Assembly (NCBI GenBank): GCA_949361645.1
Contig: OX442427.1
Coordinates: 2,530,179-2,594,178, forward strand
DNA length: 64,000 nucleotides
Direction: 5' to 3'
Source of the DNA: Spongilla lacustris
Taxonomy: Eukaryota; Porifera; Demospongiae; Spongillida; Spongillidae
The notes below the pieces were generated by a model. That model saw only the letters and a program-made list of their open reading frames with translations. It was not told the origin of the DNA and made no database searches. A program made the translations under genes and the position numbers. Of the stretch, positions 41,125 to 52,486 are shown one piece after another; within the stretch, counting starts at the first letter, position 1, and every line of letters begins with the position of its first letter.

Positions 41125-43770
41125 ATGTGAAAGATTGGTATGCACGGGAGGAAAGGGAACTGTACTTATTGATCTAGTACTGATCCACCTGGTTGCTGCT
41201 GCACATATATGTACTTCAAAAGTGGCTATACACACCCCAAACCATCATATGCTATACCATGGCATAAAAACCACATGATGTAAGACAGGTGTGATGTCAT
41301 TGCACATTCTCTACAGGAACACACCCTTGACCACTCATCCAGCTATTGCACTCATGACAGGGTGGGAGAGAGAACTCCCATGTAGTTGACGCCACAGTTA
41401 TCTCTCCACTAAATCTGGCCACTCTAGACAGGTGACACAAGTACATGCAGCAGCTCTGGTAGCAAGCTTGTGGCAAATGACCCCAATGTGCCAAGAGTTT
41501 GGTTGAGTGATCAGGCCACTTCCCATCTCAATCCTCACTGGCTAGCTACATGCACCATGAACACATCCTTCAGTTAAGGTACAGAGTATACATGTACAAA
41601 CTACACAATGCATTTAGTTATAATGTCATGTGTATATAATCTAGATGAGTGCTGCATGACCTTATAGCCTACAGAGATCAGGTACATGTACATGTAAATA
41701 ACAATGTTAACATTATCTGTGCCAGAACATACAGGCCCATTATGTACAGGTACCACATAGTGCCAGAAATACACAATTAAAGAAGTGCAAAGAAATAATC
41801 CAGGCCTTGTCCAATTTCCCAAATGGATATGCCAGTGCCCAGCTCTTGAGCCAATTCCAGCCGAGCTTGAATTGACTGTTCACAACATACATGTGTAAAG
41901 CAGTACAATGTACATGTCATCCATCGTGTGTGGCAGCAGATATACACACATCCAATGTGCAACAATTTTTTAGACTACCTTGAGAGATGGGTAGTAGACG
42001 TCATGCACAGTACCTCCAATCCTGTAACAGTTGTGACCAGTAAGCAAAGGTACACAAATGTAAGGTACACAATGCATTATGTGAAGCTCACTTGTACTGA
42101 AAGTGGTGCTCCAAACACTGGCTATCCCATTTTAATTTGGGCTTGTACTTGGAAAGGGCCTCAATGTATTTGGAGAAAACAACACATTTAAGTGTTCTTT
42201 TGATATGAATAAGTATATATACATGTAGTACATTACAATGTAACTTTTAAAGCAATAGCTGTAAAGGAAAAAGTAAATCTTTATGAAATACATACATACA
42301 TGTACATGTACATGTACATAGTAATTTAAGGTACATGTATATGGTACTGGGACAATTCTGACAATTAAGAACTCTCAATGAATTTCAAGCATGAAATGGT
42401 TCTTACATTATATATACACTTTACACATTCAAAATCTAACTACCCATACGCAGAAAAGGTATACATTGTAATGAGCTTTTTATCAGCCACAGAAAGCTTC
42501 AGTGAACATTTACTACATTCCCTGCATGTGTACCTGTATTAATTATGTACATGTACACATGCAAAGTACCTTTACATGTACAAGTACTTACTAAAACTAC
42601 TTTTACATGCTCAGTATATAAGCACATGTAAATACACCTACCCTCCATCTCAGCAGAATAAAAGTCGTATCCGTAAAAGTTGAGTCCAGTGAGTATCTTT
42701 GCTCTAGGAGAAGAAAGCTCAGGAACCAAGGAGACGACACAGTCCTCAACCCACTCCACAGGGGAGTTTGGACCTGGGCTGCAATGAGAAAAGGAAAAGA
42801 AATTATATGAGTGCATCTAACCATGTAAAATGTCCAAACCTGCCAGGTCTAGAGTAGTCATATGTCATGAGGCTAAACGCATCTATATGTGGTGCCAGAT
42901 TGGTGAAGTCTGAGTCTGTGAACAGTGACCTGTGGGAACCAGTTGTACATATTTGAAAGCATTTACCCCCCCCCCCCCCCCCCCCACCCCTCCTTCCCAC
43001 ATACTGCCCCCTGTTACCCTCTTAGCTTGGAAGGAATGACAAGGATGAGCTCAAGAGTACACTGGTGGAGGCTGTCAGCAATCAGCTCAATCAGACGTGT
43101 CAGTTCACTATTGTAAGAGAGAAACAGTGCAACTGTACATGTAATTTGGACATGTACATGTGTACATTCATGTGCTGGCATCAACTGTTCATCAGTAGTA
43201 TTATATACACTTAGTAGACAGTTTGGCCAATTTTCATCAATAATAACAGTACATACACTGGTAGGTTTCTATTCTTCATGCATGCAGGCCCATGCTGATC
43301 CTTACATGTATGTATAAACAAGCACCAAATAGCAACCACCAACATGAATAGAATAAAACTATTTCTTCTGCACAGGTGTTTCTGCTCATATGACACGTGC
43401 ATGTGCAAATGAGACAATTCATCCTGAACCTTTGAAGGCATAAAATGGCCAAGCAACATATGTAGGGAAAACTACTTTGCATCACACAGAAAAAAATGAG
43501 ACTCTAAGTTAAAGTAGAATAAGCTAGGGTCTTGCCATTTCTCTGTGATAAGTGATGCAATTCTTTTGCCCACCCCTTCCAGCTGATAATAGTGTATATG
43601 TACAAGTGTGCCTACATGTACATGCAAGTCATGTGTACATGTACATGTAGGGTGCAATATTTAGAAAAGTCTCTTTGGAACACCTACTTGCAAAAGGAGC
43701 CCTGCAGCTGACTCCAGATTTCCAGTACCACACCATCAAATTTGTGATGCTAGAAAATCGGAAACACATT
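41125..43770. repeat. Segmental duplication, copy B (pairs with 6885-9750)
   Basis: Colinear with copy A across CHID1 exons 13-6, introns and the downstream flank. Differences include small intronic deletions, a removed micro-exon and altered homopolymer runs (C tract at about 42966-42985). Similarity ends just beyond exon 6, where a kelch-like sequence begins. Confidence 0.85.
41777..43749 (-). pseudogene. Partial CHID1 duplicate (exons 6-13), inactivated
   Basis: Exon equivalents are 43688-43749, 43018-43107, 42840-42929, 42642-42778, (exon 10 missing), 42092 to about 42169, 41979-42021 and 41777-41875. The coding frames of most exons are well kept ([54 protein letters not shown]). Two lesions disable it: the 16-bp exon 10 with both its splice sites is deleted near 42258, and the acceptor of exon 11 is AA instead of AG (CTCCAA before ATACATTG). 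Exons 1-5, including the signal peptide, are absent. Confidence 0.85.
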
Positions 43771-43805
43771 CAAACATGTATATATGCATGTGCATACATG
43801 AAAAA

Positions 43806-44895
43806 GTATGTAGACATGTTTCAGTTTCAGAACTGTGCCCCAGTACTGGAGCAGCTAAGTGACCAATGGAGGGAGTGGGGGGGGGGGGGTGGTCTGGTGG
43901 AGGTGAAAGGTGGAGCTGTATGGGAGGAGGAGGAAAGGTGTACAGGTATATAGAATCTAAGGATACGTGGGAGAGGATGCCTGGACGTATTGAGTATGGG
44001 GCCTCACTAGGCTTGTGTGGAGGAAGCTTGGTGGCTGTGGGAGGGTGGAAAGGAGGCAGTATGTATAGTAATAAGGTGATGGTGTGGAAATGAAATAGAT
44101 GGTCTCAGTTGTCAGAGATGTTGGTAGCCTGTGCTTATTCATGTGTGGTTAGTGTTGGCAGAGGTGGTCTGTTGGTGATGGGAGGGGAAGGTGATGGGGA
44201 GATGTTCCTGAATGATGTTCAGGTGTTTGATGATAAATTACGGACCTTTGTCAGGTATGTTAGACTATCACTTCCTGAGCAATGAATGAACATATCAGCT
44301 ACTGTCTATGGAGATAGCCTCTTCATGATGGGAGGCCAGGGCATGGACAGATCTGTTTGGAGGGCCAAAATCAGTGATCTGGTACGTCATAGAGAACGTA
44401 GTGTAACATATCTGTGTTTAGTGTGCATGAAATTTTACACTACTCGGCATGATCTTATGCCCATACCACCATAATGTACCTGTAAGAATGTGCTGAGTGT
44501 ACATGAATACACCATTTGTGGTACTGTGGTGGTAGAATATAATGATGATGCCAAACATATACTATTATATATGTACATGTACACACAACACACACACACA
44601 CACATACACACTATATGCACAGACTACTGAAAACAAACAGCAGTCTTTTAGGGAAAAGCTACCAGATGTACCACACTACTATAATAGTATTCATCTGTGT
44701 ATGTGATTGATGGATAGCTCCTTGCCATTGGAGGAACAGAAGACCAGAGGGGATCAAGTAAGACTTCTGCCATTTATGCCTTCCACGATATTGATCAGAA
44801 GTGGCAGCGTGTTGGAGGGATACCATTTGAATGTTCCTCTGTGGACACTCTACTGTACAGTTGTCAAGAGGAAGGCTATTGGTGGTTGATGGAGA
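43806..44895 (+). pseudogene. Decayed kelch-repeat protein gene
   Basis: Kelch-blade signatures appear in broken frames on the plus strand. At 43933-44092: YIESKDTWERMPGRIEYG then GGSLVAVGGWKGG; after a stop, WSQLSEMLVACAYSCVV and GGLLVMGGEGDGEMFLNDV near 44102-44255; HISATVYGDSLFMMGGQG at 44286-44340; and LLAIGGTEDQRG plus FHDIDQKWQRVGG at 44717-44820. Each blade has the GG and the distal Trp typical of kelch. In-frame stops (TGA at about 44091, TGA near 44283) and shifts between blades show decay, unless short introns rescue some of them. The upstream part (MFQFQNCAPVLEQLSDQW) joins directly to the CHID1 duplicate. Confidence 0.6.
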
Positions 44896-45179
44896 CAGTC
44901 AGAGGGTCTGGTTTTTGTCAAAACAATCAGATGTAATTATGAGGTACAGTGGAGATGGGTGGTGAGTGGGAGCAGTGGACAGGGGACCACATGGCACAAC
45001 GATCAATATGCAATGGGCAGGGTCCCCAGTCCATTGTATATCGATTGTTGTGCAGTTTAAATGGTTTTGCAGCAAATTAGGTCGGGCTTGCATGCGAGTT
45101 TAACAAGATTTTCTCATCTACATGTGTCATGCAAACCATACTTGGCGGGGTAACAAGGGGTTTAAATTAGGCTCCAACT

Positions 45180-45297
45180 TTAACCCCCCCCCCCCCCCCC
45201 TTAATTTATTCATATTGCAGTCAATGGCCTAGCACCATAGAAAGTGGCGGACCCAGGGTGTACCCCCCCCCCCCCCCCACCCCCCCCCCCCCCCCCA
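45180..45297. repeat. Poly-C tracts
   Basis: Long C runs lie at about 45185-45200 and 45264-45296. Similar C or G runs occur near 8859, 12571, 24187, 24986-25008, 27220, 42966, 46426-46452, 54276-54299 and 61646-61666, several at matching places in duplicated segments. Homopolymer length here may be unreliable in the assembly. Confidence 0.7.
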
Positions 45298-45591
45298 ATA
45301 CATTCATATATTCTCTACAACAAGGAGTACATGGGAGGATATTTAAATGTTCAATTCGCGCCAATATATGTACATGTACATCATTCTCTAAAAGTTGGTG
45401 GTACATGTAGGATTTGAAGGAGAATGGTGGTGTAGACATAAAGAAACAAGGGTCTAATAATAAGGGAATTGTAATAGTATATTTAGCATATGTTTATACA
45501 TGTAAACCTTTTGCAAGTTCTTATTGTTCTGTAACATGTACCTCATGCTGTCTCTTTAACATACATTTTCTTGTCCATGTATCATCCCCAG

Positions 45592-45940
45592 CCATGCTTC
45601 AGGTCCACCTGGGACTGCTGAGCCCTCTGTTATTACAGTGGATATAGAAGAATCCTTCCTCTACCTCATGGTCATGAGTGATGGAGTGTACAAGAGCATT
45701 GAGGCAGCAGTAGATGAAACCCAGACCATTGGTGCCAACCAGGTTCTGGCCAACATGGTACATGCCTTTGCTCAAATACCAGGTGTGGAGTTCAGCTCCA
45801 TAGCACAGAGCACACTGGACCAAGTGGCCCATCTCCATGAGAAGGCCTTCCAGAGGAGTGCTCAACAAGACATCAGATCTCCAAAGGCCACAGCATGTCG
45901 CAAGAGGGACGACATGACCTTAGTAGTGTACACCTTCTAA
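45592..45940 (+). pseudogene. Orphan TAB1-like terminal exon (beta type)
   Basis: Following CATCCCCAG, the exon reads HASGPPGTAEPS, VDIEESFLYLMVMSDGVYK, NQVLANMVHAFAQIPGVEF and CRKRDDMTLVVYTF with a normal TAA at 45938-45940. Its reading frame, acceptor and metal-binding residues are intact. No exon 1 or exon 2 exists between it and the kelch/CHID1 duplicate, so it cannot make a normal protein here; it is a leftover of the segmental duplication. An unseen upstream splice partner is possible. Confidence 0.75.
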
Positions 45941-46680
45941 TCAAAGGAGTAGCAACAGTGTATTAAGATACATACTGTAAGTCAATGTAATTGTAATTCT
46001 TCTTTTCTCCACTAATTCTGTGTGTTCTAATGTATACATTGTTGTATGTTCATATGTCATATTTATATCGGTATACTTTTTATCATGTAAGGAAATGAAC
46101 TTCAAAATAGCACCACTGGGCACATCAAAACATGTAAATATGTGAGCTGTGGATAATATTATAATGCAACTAAGCAAAGAAAACATTGAAAATGATCCTA
46201 AGTGTGCTGGGGTTTGGCTGGAGATGTACACCACTGGCATGGCAGTCCCATGAAGCCTGGGGACCAGAGGCATTGAGCACCTTTAAAAAGGTGGTTTATT
46301 GATTAGCCATTCATGGTAATGCCCCCTAGCCAAAGGTAGCAGCAGAATTACATGTCAGCTTGACATTGGTTATAATGCATGATCATCAATCCTTGTCTGC
46401 TCTTATTACCAACCCCGGCCCCCTCCCCCCCCCCCCCCCCCCCCCCCCCCCCAAACAGCAAAATGAACTGTAGGTCTACATGTACATGTATATATGTAGG
46501 ATTGCGATTGTTCACGTGCACACTGCACAATATTTATTAGTACGTATACAGTATATGTTCATGTGCAGATCCACTGCATACACATGTACATGTACAAATA
46601 CACTACACGCATATAGCATATGTCTGACCACTAGTTGGCTATATGCACATGTTAGATGAGTACCATAGAAAGTATGTATA

Positions 46681-46684
<4 letters not shown>

Positions 46685-46727
<43 letters not shown>
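46685..46727. repeat. (TG)n microsatellite
   Basis: About 21 uninterrupted TG units. The flanking sequence is colinear with 16200-16330 (TGTGTGTGTGTGTGCATG), so the repeat has expanded in this copy of the duplication. Confidence 0.9.
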
Positions 46728-46729
<2 letters not shown>

Positions 46730-47184
46730 ATGTTGTGAACTTGTGTACCTGCTGTTCCTTAAGTGTACTCATTACTTTTTAATCCCAATACCAACATTCA
46801 TGTTACACATATATACCTACATGCATATAGAAATATATCTACATGAAAGTACAGCAACTAAAACATGGTGCATGTACATGCACACTGGTTATTAGCCTGT
46901 CAGCACAGTGAGATCAAACTGAAAACAGGCTTGCAGATCTGCACTGAGATTTTCCCATGCTCTGCCACTAAGACATGCATGTCCTGCGGCAGCTAGCTAG
47001 CTCTTAGCTAAGCATCATAACTAGCTAGTTTGCTTGGATGCAATTTCACCGGATACCAAGCAATCTAGTTTATTGTGTGTTAAAAACAAATTGTGCAAAT
47101 AGAAAAGGAATAGATGTGCATTGTATGTGTACATGTACATGTATGTTTGCAATCAATATAATGTTACCTGATTGCATACATTTA

Positions 47185-47430
47185 CATGCAGCCATGTCTC
47201 AGGGCCACTAAAACTGCTGATCCCTCTGTTATTAGATTAAAAAATCGCTGGATACACTCAACACCAGGTGTACATGTGGAGTTCAGCTCCATAGCACAGA
47301 GCACACTGGAACAAGTGGCCCATCTCCATGAGGAGGCCTTCCAGAGGAGTGCTCAACAAGACATCAGATCTCCAAAGGCCACAGCATGTCACAAGAGGGA
47401 TATACCTTACAATCATCAGAGGAGTAACAA
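47185..47430 (+). pseudogene. TAB1-like terminal exon, internally deleted copy
   Basis: It starts after TGCAG with CATGTCTCAGGGCCACTAAA, then loses the VDIEESFLYL...AQT segment including the SDG metal ligand, and resumes at GVHVEFSSIAQSTLEQVAHL...PKATACHKRD. The end is rearranged (IPYNHQRSNN). Its 5' flank preserves the sequence that is interrupted by the 4.1 kb insertion at 16453-20561, making it a useful unoccupied reference. Confidence 0.8.
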
Positions 47431-47599
47431 CAGTACAGAAATATGTACATGTAAGTTCTCCTCTAATATTGTATGTCCATATGTAGTATCGGTACTGTTT
47501 ATTAGGTGTGAAAATTAATCTTCAAAATCAGTGGCACCACTGGACATGTCAAAACACGTAAATTTGTGAGCTTTAACTTTGGATCCAACTCAGCAGCTC

Positions 47600-48540
47600 T
47601 TGCTGCAACCCCTCAGTACAAGGTCACTTCCATAATATAACACTAGAATTGTAACTGTGGCATCGAAGGCTGCTGAGATGCCATTGTCCCAATTAGTGAC
47701 TAGGATGTGTGCTGAACAGGTCCTTGAGCAGTCCTGACCCAAGCCACTAGCAACTTCAAGATGCCAGCACCACAGAAAGTATTAAAAAGAGCACATTACA
47801 TATAGCATTATCAAAGTGACATCACTGCTTCTCTTTGCAGGTAACACAATGATACCCCCAAAGTGTCAAGTGAAATAACTGGACAAAGAGGGCAAGCCAT
47901 CATATTCCCATCTAAACCCACTGACAGATTAACCCCAAGCCACCATTTTAGGGCTGAGTTAAGTTCCTGCTGGTCAAAGTGCAAACAAAGGCTGAATACA
48001 TATAGATCCATGCTGAAGCATGAGGGAATGAGATGGATAGTAATTTTGCTCTGTCTGCTGTGGAACTGGTGCTGGGAAGTGAATTGAATTGTACCTCATC
48101 AATGGAGTTTTTGGTTTGGACTCCTTCATGGAGTCTGATATTTTATTTTGGTTTGGGCTATTATTCTTCAGTGAACTGACTGATAAGGTATCACAATCTG
48201 CAACACAACTATATTATACTTGAGAGATGACTCCATAACCAAATATGGTGTAGCTTGCACACTTCCATATGCAAAAACAATGCGACGAAGCCTGCTGAAC
48301 AGTGAGCGGAGCCCCAGACCAAAATGCAGACTCATTTTAGCTTGCTTCCAAGCATGCAGTGGAGTGGTGAATATATGCGCCATAGCACTGCATGGCATTC
48401 ATGATAAGGTGTGGTGGAATGACCCTGGCAATGTGGATCGACTTGCAAAAACAACAGCTAGAGATGCAACAGAGCCAGTTTTTTGAAATGTGTGGGTGTA
48501 TACTGCCAATTTCTTCAAGAGTGGACAGAAGAGCTAGGGC
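47600..48540 (-). mobile_element. Heavily decayed RT/endonuclease element
   Basis: Minus-strand pieces resemble the local RT family in the right order: WKQAKMSLHFGLGLRSLFSR at about 48300-48350, LNSALKWWLGVNL and CPLCPVISLDTLG at about 47850-47970, and weak KVASGLGQDCSR..AHIL-type remnants near 47700-47760. Many stops and shifts interrupt it. Confidence 0.6.
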
Positions 48541-48862
48541 AGCCTGGTGCTTTTAAGAAAATAATTGGCTTCATTATAATCTTAAATAAAATGAGGCTTC
48601 TTTAGTTATTGAATCAAACTGTACTATAGTAGGTAGACATGTATCTGTAGGTGTGTAATCCTTACTAGTTAGTAATTTTAGATTTATGAGGATAGTATGT
48701 TTAAGAGTATTAGATTTATTATAATTAAAATAATAAGAAGCTTAAGAATGATATAGGTAAGGAATACAATACATGTAGTTACATGCATTGTGCTACAATA
48801 AGAGTAACTCTGCTTAGCAATGCCATTGCATTGGCTCTGACCAGTATCGTGTTCAGCCTCAA

Positions 48863-49039
48863 TTGGTTGTGGATGTATATGGAACTTGGGGAGAGGAGGC
48901 TCAGCGTACGTTTTCTCGATTGTCTGTGAAGTCTTTAGTACCCAGACCAGAAGCACTGTCAAGCATATATGTGAGGCTGAACATGACGTTGGTCAGAGCC
49001 AATGCAAGGGCCTTGCTAAGCAGAGTTACTCTAGGTTGA
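48863..49039 (+). mobile_element. Plus-strand C-terminal fragment of an RT/endonuclease element
   Basis: A 58-codon frame ending TGA at 49037-49039 reads LVVDVYGTWGEEAQRTFSRL, then PEALSSIYVRLNMTLVRAN and ARALLSRVTLG. This is the extreme C terminus of the RT ORF family. It lies opposite in strand to the decayed element on its left, giving a head-to-head pair like that at 1-1317. It ends 136 bp upstream of the alpha-2 start codon. Confidence 0.75.
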
Positions 49040-49175
49040 TTGTAGCACAATACATGTACATGTAACTATTGTATTGCTGAGCAAAGGCTGTGCTTATCTC
49101 TGATCTGAGATGGACAATGTTTTCTCATTAATAACTACATAATTATTTGCACGTAATGTAATTCATGTTCTAAAG

Positions 49176-51532
49176 ATGTCGAAAACAACATCAAATCGTT
49201 TTAGCATAGGTACTTTTGAAAACACTCGCTATCACCGTGACAGGTCGCCCCTCCCTGATCATAAGAACGAAGATTTTTATTTCGTGTTAGACAATGAAAA
49301 GTTCAAGGCATGTGCTGTGTTCGACGGCCATGACGGACCGTTGGCAGCCCATTATGCTCAGGGTAAGATCAAAGGCGACATTAGTTCTGAACAATGGCTG
49401 CCACGCCGTAACAGTGGGAAAGAAGACCTGCAGGTTGAGGCCAAACTAAGGGAGTATTTTCTGCTTACTGATGTCGAGTTTTTTAAGCAAATGAGCAAGT
49501 ACATTGAAGAGAAAAAGCAGATAGAGGCAACGATAAGTCCCGTACGTAAGGATCCGGTACATACATACAGTTGATTTGTGAGAAGCGAGCCCTAGTGTCA
49601 GTGAAAGAGAGAAATCTGAAGATAAGGATGTAGCACAAATGTTATACCATAGATATTTTAATATCTATGGTTATTCCTAACACCAACCCTTACCCCTGCA
49701 GGGCATGAAGTCCTATGAGGTTCAGCAACACTACCCTGGTGAAGTGGCCAGACTAGCGCAGCTGGAGCCCCTCATATCAGGAGGGTGTACTGCTGTAGTG
49801 GCTGTGGTCTGTGGAAACAAGCTCTATGTGGCCAATGTTGGAGACTCTAGAGCTGTGGTCATTTACCAAACCCCCAATGGATCATTGGAGACACTCCAGT
49901 TGAGCACTGACCATGATGTCAAAAATGAAGATGAACTAAAGAGGTTGGAGCAGCTGGGACTGGACCCAGATGAACTGAAGAGAGCTGGACGTCTTGGTCC
50001 ACAGGAGAACACCCGATCCATTGGAGACTACAACATTAAGGGAGGGTACAAGAGTGTGGACATCTTGAGGTGAAGAGTGATCACAAGTGGGAGAGGGATC
50101 TAATACAAACAAGCATTTCATACGATTGTATTACCTTGATTCATATTAAAAGTATACTTAATCTTCAGCTAGTACATGTAATTGTTATTGAGTTTTTTCA
50201 ATACATAGTGTTAATGTTACATATACAACAAATTCAGTCGCATGTATAATGAATTACATTCCACATGTACTGTACCCCACAACCCCCTGTCCTTGTTTGG
50301 ATAGTACTGTGTAGGCAGGGTGTATGTAGGCAGGGTGCAATATCATGTTTTCTTAACGATTAGAGTACATCATTGCTTTGCTCAATGTACATGTACATGT
50401 ACATGGAATAATGTGGTGTTGAAAACAAACTGTTTTTTTTTTTTTTTTGCAATCGCATATAAGTGTAACAGAGCTTCCAGCAAAATCAGTCATGTGGCAT
50501 GTCAAAATTTCCAGGACAATAAAAAATTTGATTAGTTTGCAATGTAAATTGCAGGCTAATTAAAATTGTTATACAGGTAACTCCATAACTAAGTCAATTT
50601 TCTTTGTGTAACAAGCATTTGTTGGATGAGATGTGTATTTCTTGGGAGATAAAACAGAATTTGAAACCTTGCAAAACGTCTTACAAGGTCAATTTTATTG
50701 GCATACATGTTGAATCACATAAAATAATTGTACATGTACGGTACCACACCTTTTTGGCATGTCCTTTCATTGTGGAGGGATGGTCCATCATTGCTCTAAT
50801 TCACATAGATTATTAATACATAATTGGTTACAAACAAACATGATCTACAAACTCTCATCCAGTGATCACCAATGAGCAAGAAAAGATTACATCATTAGGG
50901 TTATGGGCTGGGAGACATGAATCATTACTGTAGTTGAGAAAACAATACAGTGACATGTACATGCTCTACATTTTCATGGCATCAGCATGTATATATAGGT
51001 ATGTGTATGTGTCACAGCAGTTGCGTGATCATATGTTTACTTAAATCACTGTTGTCCATGTATTATCCCCAGCCATGCCTCAGGTCCACCTGGGACTGCT
51101 GTGCCCTCTGTTATTACAGTGGATATAGAAGAATCCTTCCTCTACCTCATGGTCATGAGTGATGGAGTGTACAAGAGCATTGAGGCAGCAGTAGATGAAG
51201 CCCAGACCATTGGTGCTTTCAATGCTGTGGCTAAATGGTTCCATGCTCATGTCCAAATGGACTTTGCTTCAGCATCACAAATGACTTTGAACAACTTGGC
51301 ACACGTTCATGAGAAAGCATATATGCAAAATCTCAACCCGACTGCTTGTCGTAAACGTGATGACATGACACTATTGGTGTACACGTTCCATGATCAAGTA
51401 AGCAACAAGCTTTTGTTATTTATTTGTGGACCTTTGTATGAGTGTCTCTATAACTATGTATTTTTCTTACTATTGCAGGTTCCGACATCTGATCCTGTTC
51501 ACAGGCAAGACACCATTGTTTCAAAGTTGTAA
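49176..51532 (+). CDS. TAB1-like PPM/PP2C-family phosphatase, alpha type, copy 2 (370 aa)
   Basis: Exons are 49176-49541, 49702-50069, 51073-51397 and 51479-51532; 1113 nt with closing phases. Motifs are HKNEDFYFV, FDGHDGPLAAHY, SGGCTAVVAVVCGNKLYV, NVGDSRAVV, NEDELKRLEQLGLDPDELKR, TRSIGDYNIKGGYKSVDIL, LMVMSDGVYKSIEAA and RKRDDMTLLVYTF. The metal-binding Asp residues (FDGHDG, SDG, RDDM) are all present, so a working phosphatase is plausible, unlike alpha-1. A short last exon encodes VPTSDPVHRQDTIVSKL and stop. It forms a tandem pair with the beta-2 gene 0.95 kb downstream. Cytosolic location is inferred from the absence of a signal peptide. Confidence 0.87.
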
Positions 51533-52486
51533 TTCGGTTTAGGACCTGTAAAATCTCTATAGAGTGCATGATATTGGAGAGGGATAGTGAATTACTGTTT
51601 AATGTACAATGTGTAAGCATTAGTTTCTTTCAGCACTCCCCCATAGCTGGACATGGTGGGAGGGGCATCCCTCCACATGATTAAACCCCACAGCCCCCCC
51701 CCTCCCCCCACACATGTAATTCGTCCATCTGTTCCAGTGATGTTCGAGTTGTGTACCAAATCGTTGCACAATGTACCTACATGTACATGTACATGTATGT
51801 GAAGTCAAGCAAATGCATTGTTGTCTGCTAAAATCTGTACATGTATTGTTTCTGTTAAAACATGCTTGTTTCTGTTCCACTTGGGTAGATGTATAATCCA
51901 ATAAAATCTAAATTTTTCCTTTTTTGATAATTGTTCTTTACAAAATCATTTTGTGCATAGAAAATTAAACTTTAATGACATCTCTATGTATACATATGGA
52001 CGTTGCAAAAACATGCAGCCAGTTTTGTACATGTACATGTAATATCTATCTTTGGTTGTAATGAGGCTCATCATCTACATGTACGTCTTACATGTAAGTA
52101 CACTTTTCATGCTCTTTCACTTCAAATGAAGTACAGTATGGTTCTGTATGACCACTACGCTGCATGTGGTCAACAGTATGTTGTCATTGTAATAATCCCT
52201 ATAGTGGAAGAAAACAAGGTCTTTTTGAGCGTCTTCAATCAGCAACGCAACGTGTATATCGGTTAGGAAAAACGGTGTGTTCACATGCATGTACAATGTA
52301 TATATTCTAGCTGCATGAATGTGTACATATAATTATATATATAATTATAATTATATATATTCAGGTACATGTACTAGCTTGTTCCTACTAATATTATTTC
52401 ATGCAGTACTGCAATAGTTTCTCTGGGTACATGTATACATGCGAATGTACATCAAATTAACCTACACTGCATTTCAACCTCAGACC

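Noticed and set aside
46512..46895. Frames rich in H/T or C/V
   Set aside because: They are driven by the (TG)n microsatellite.
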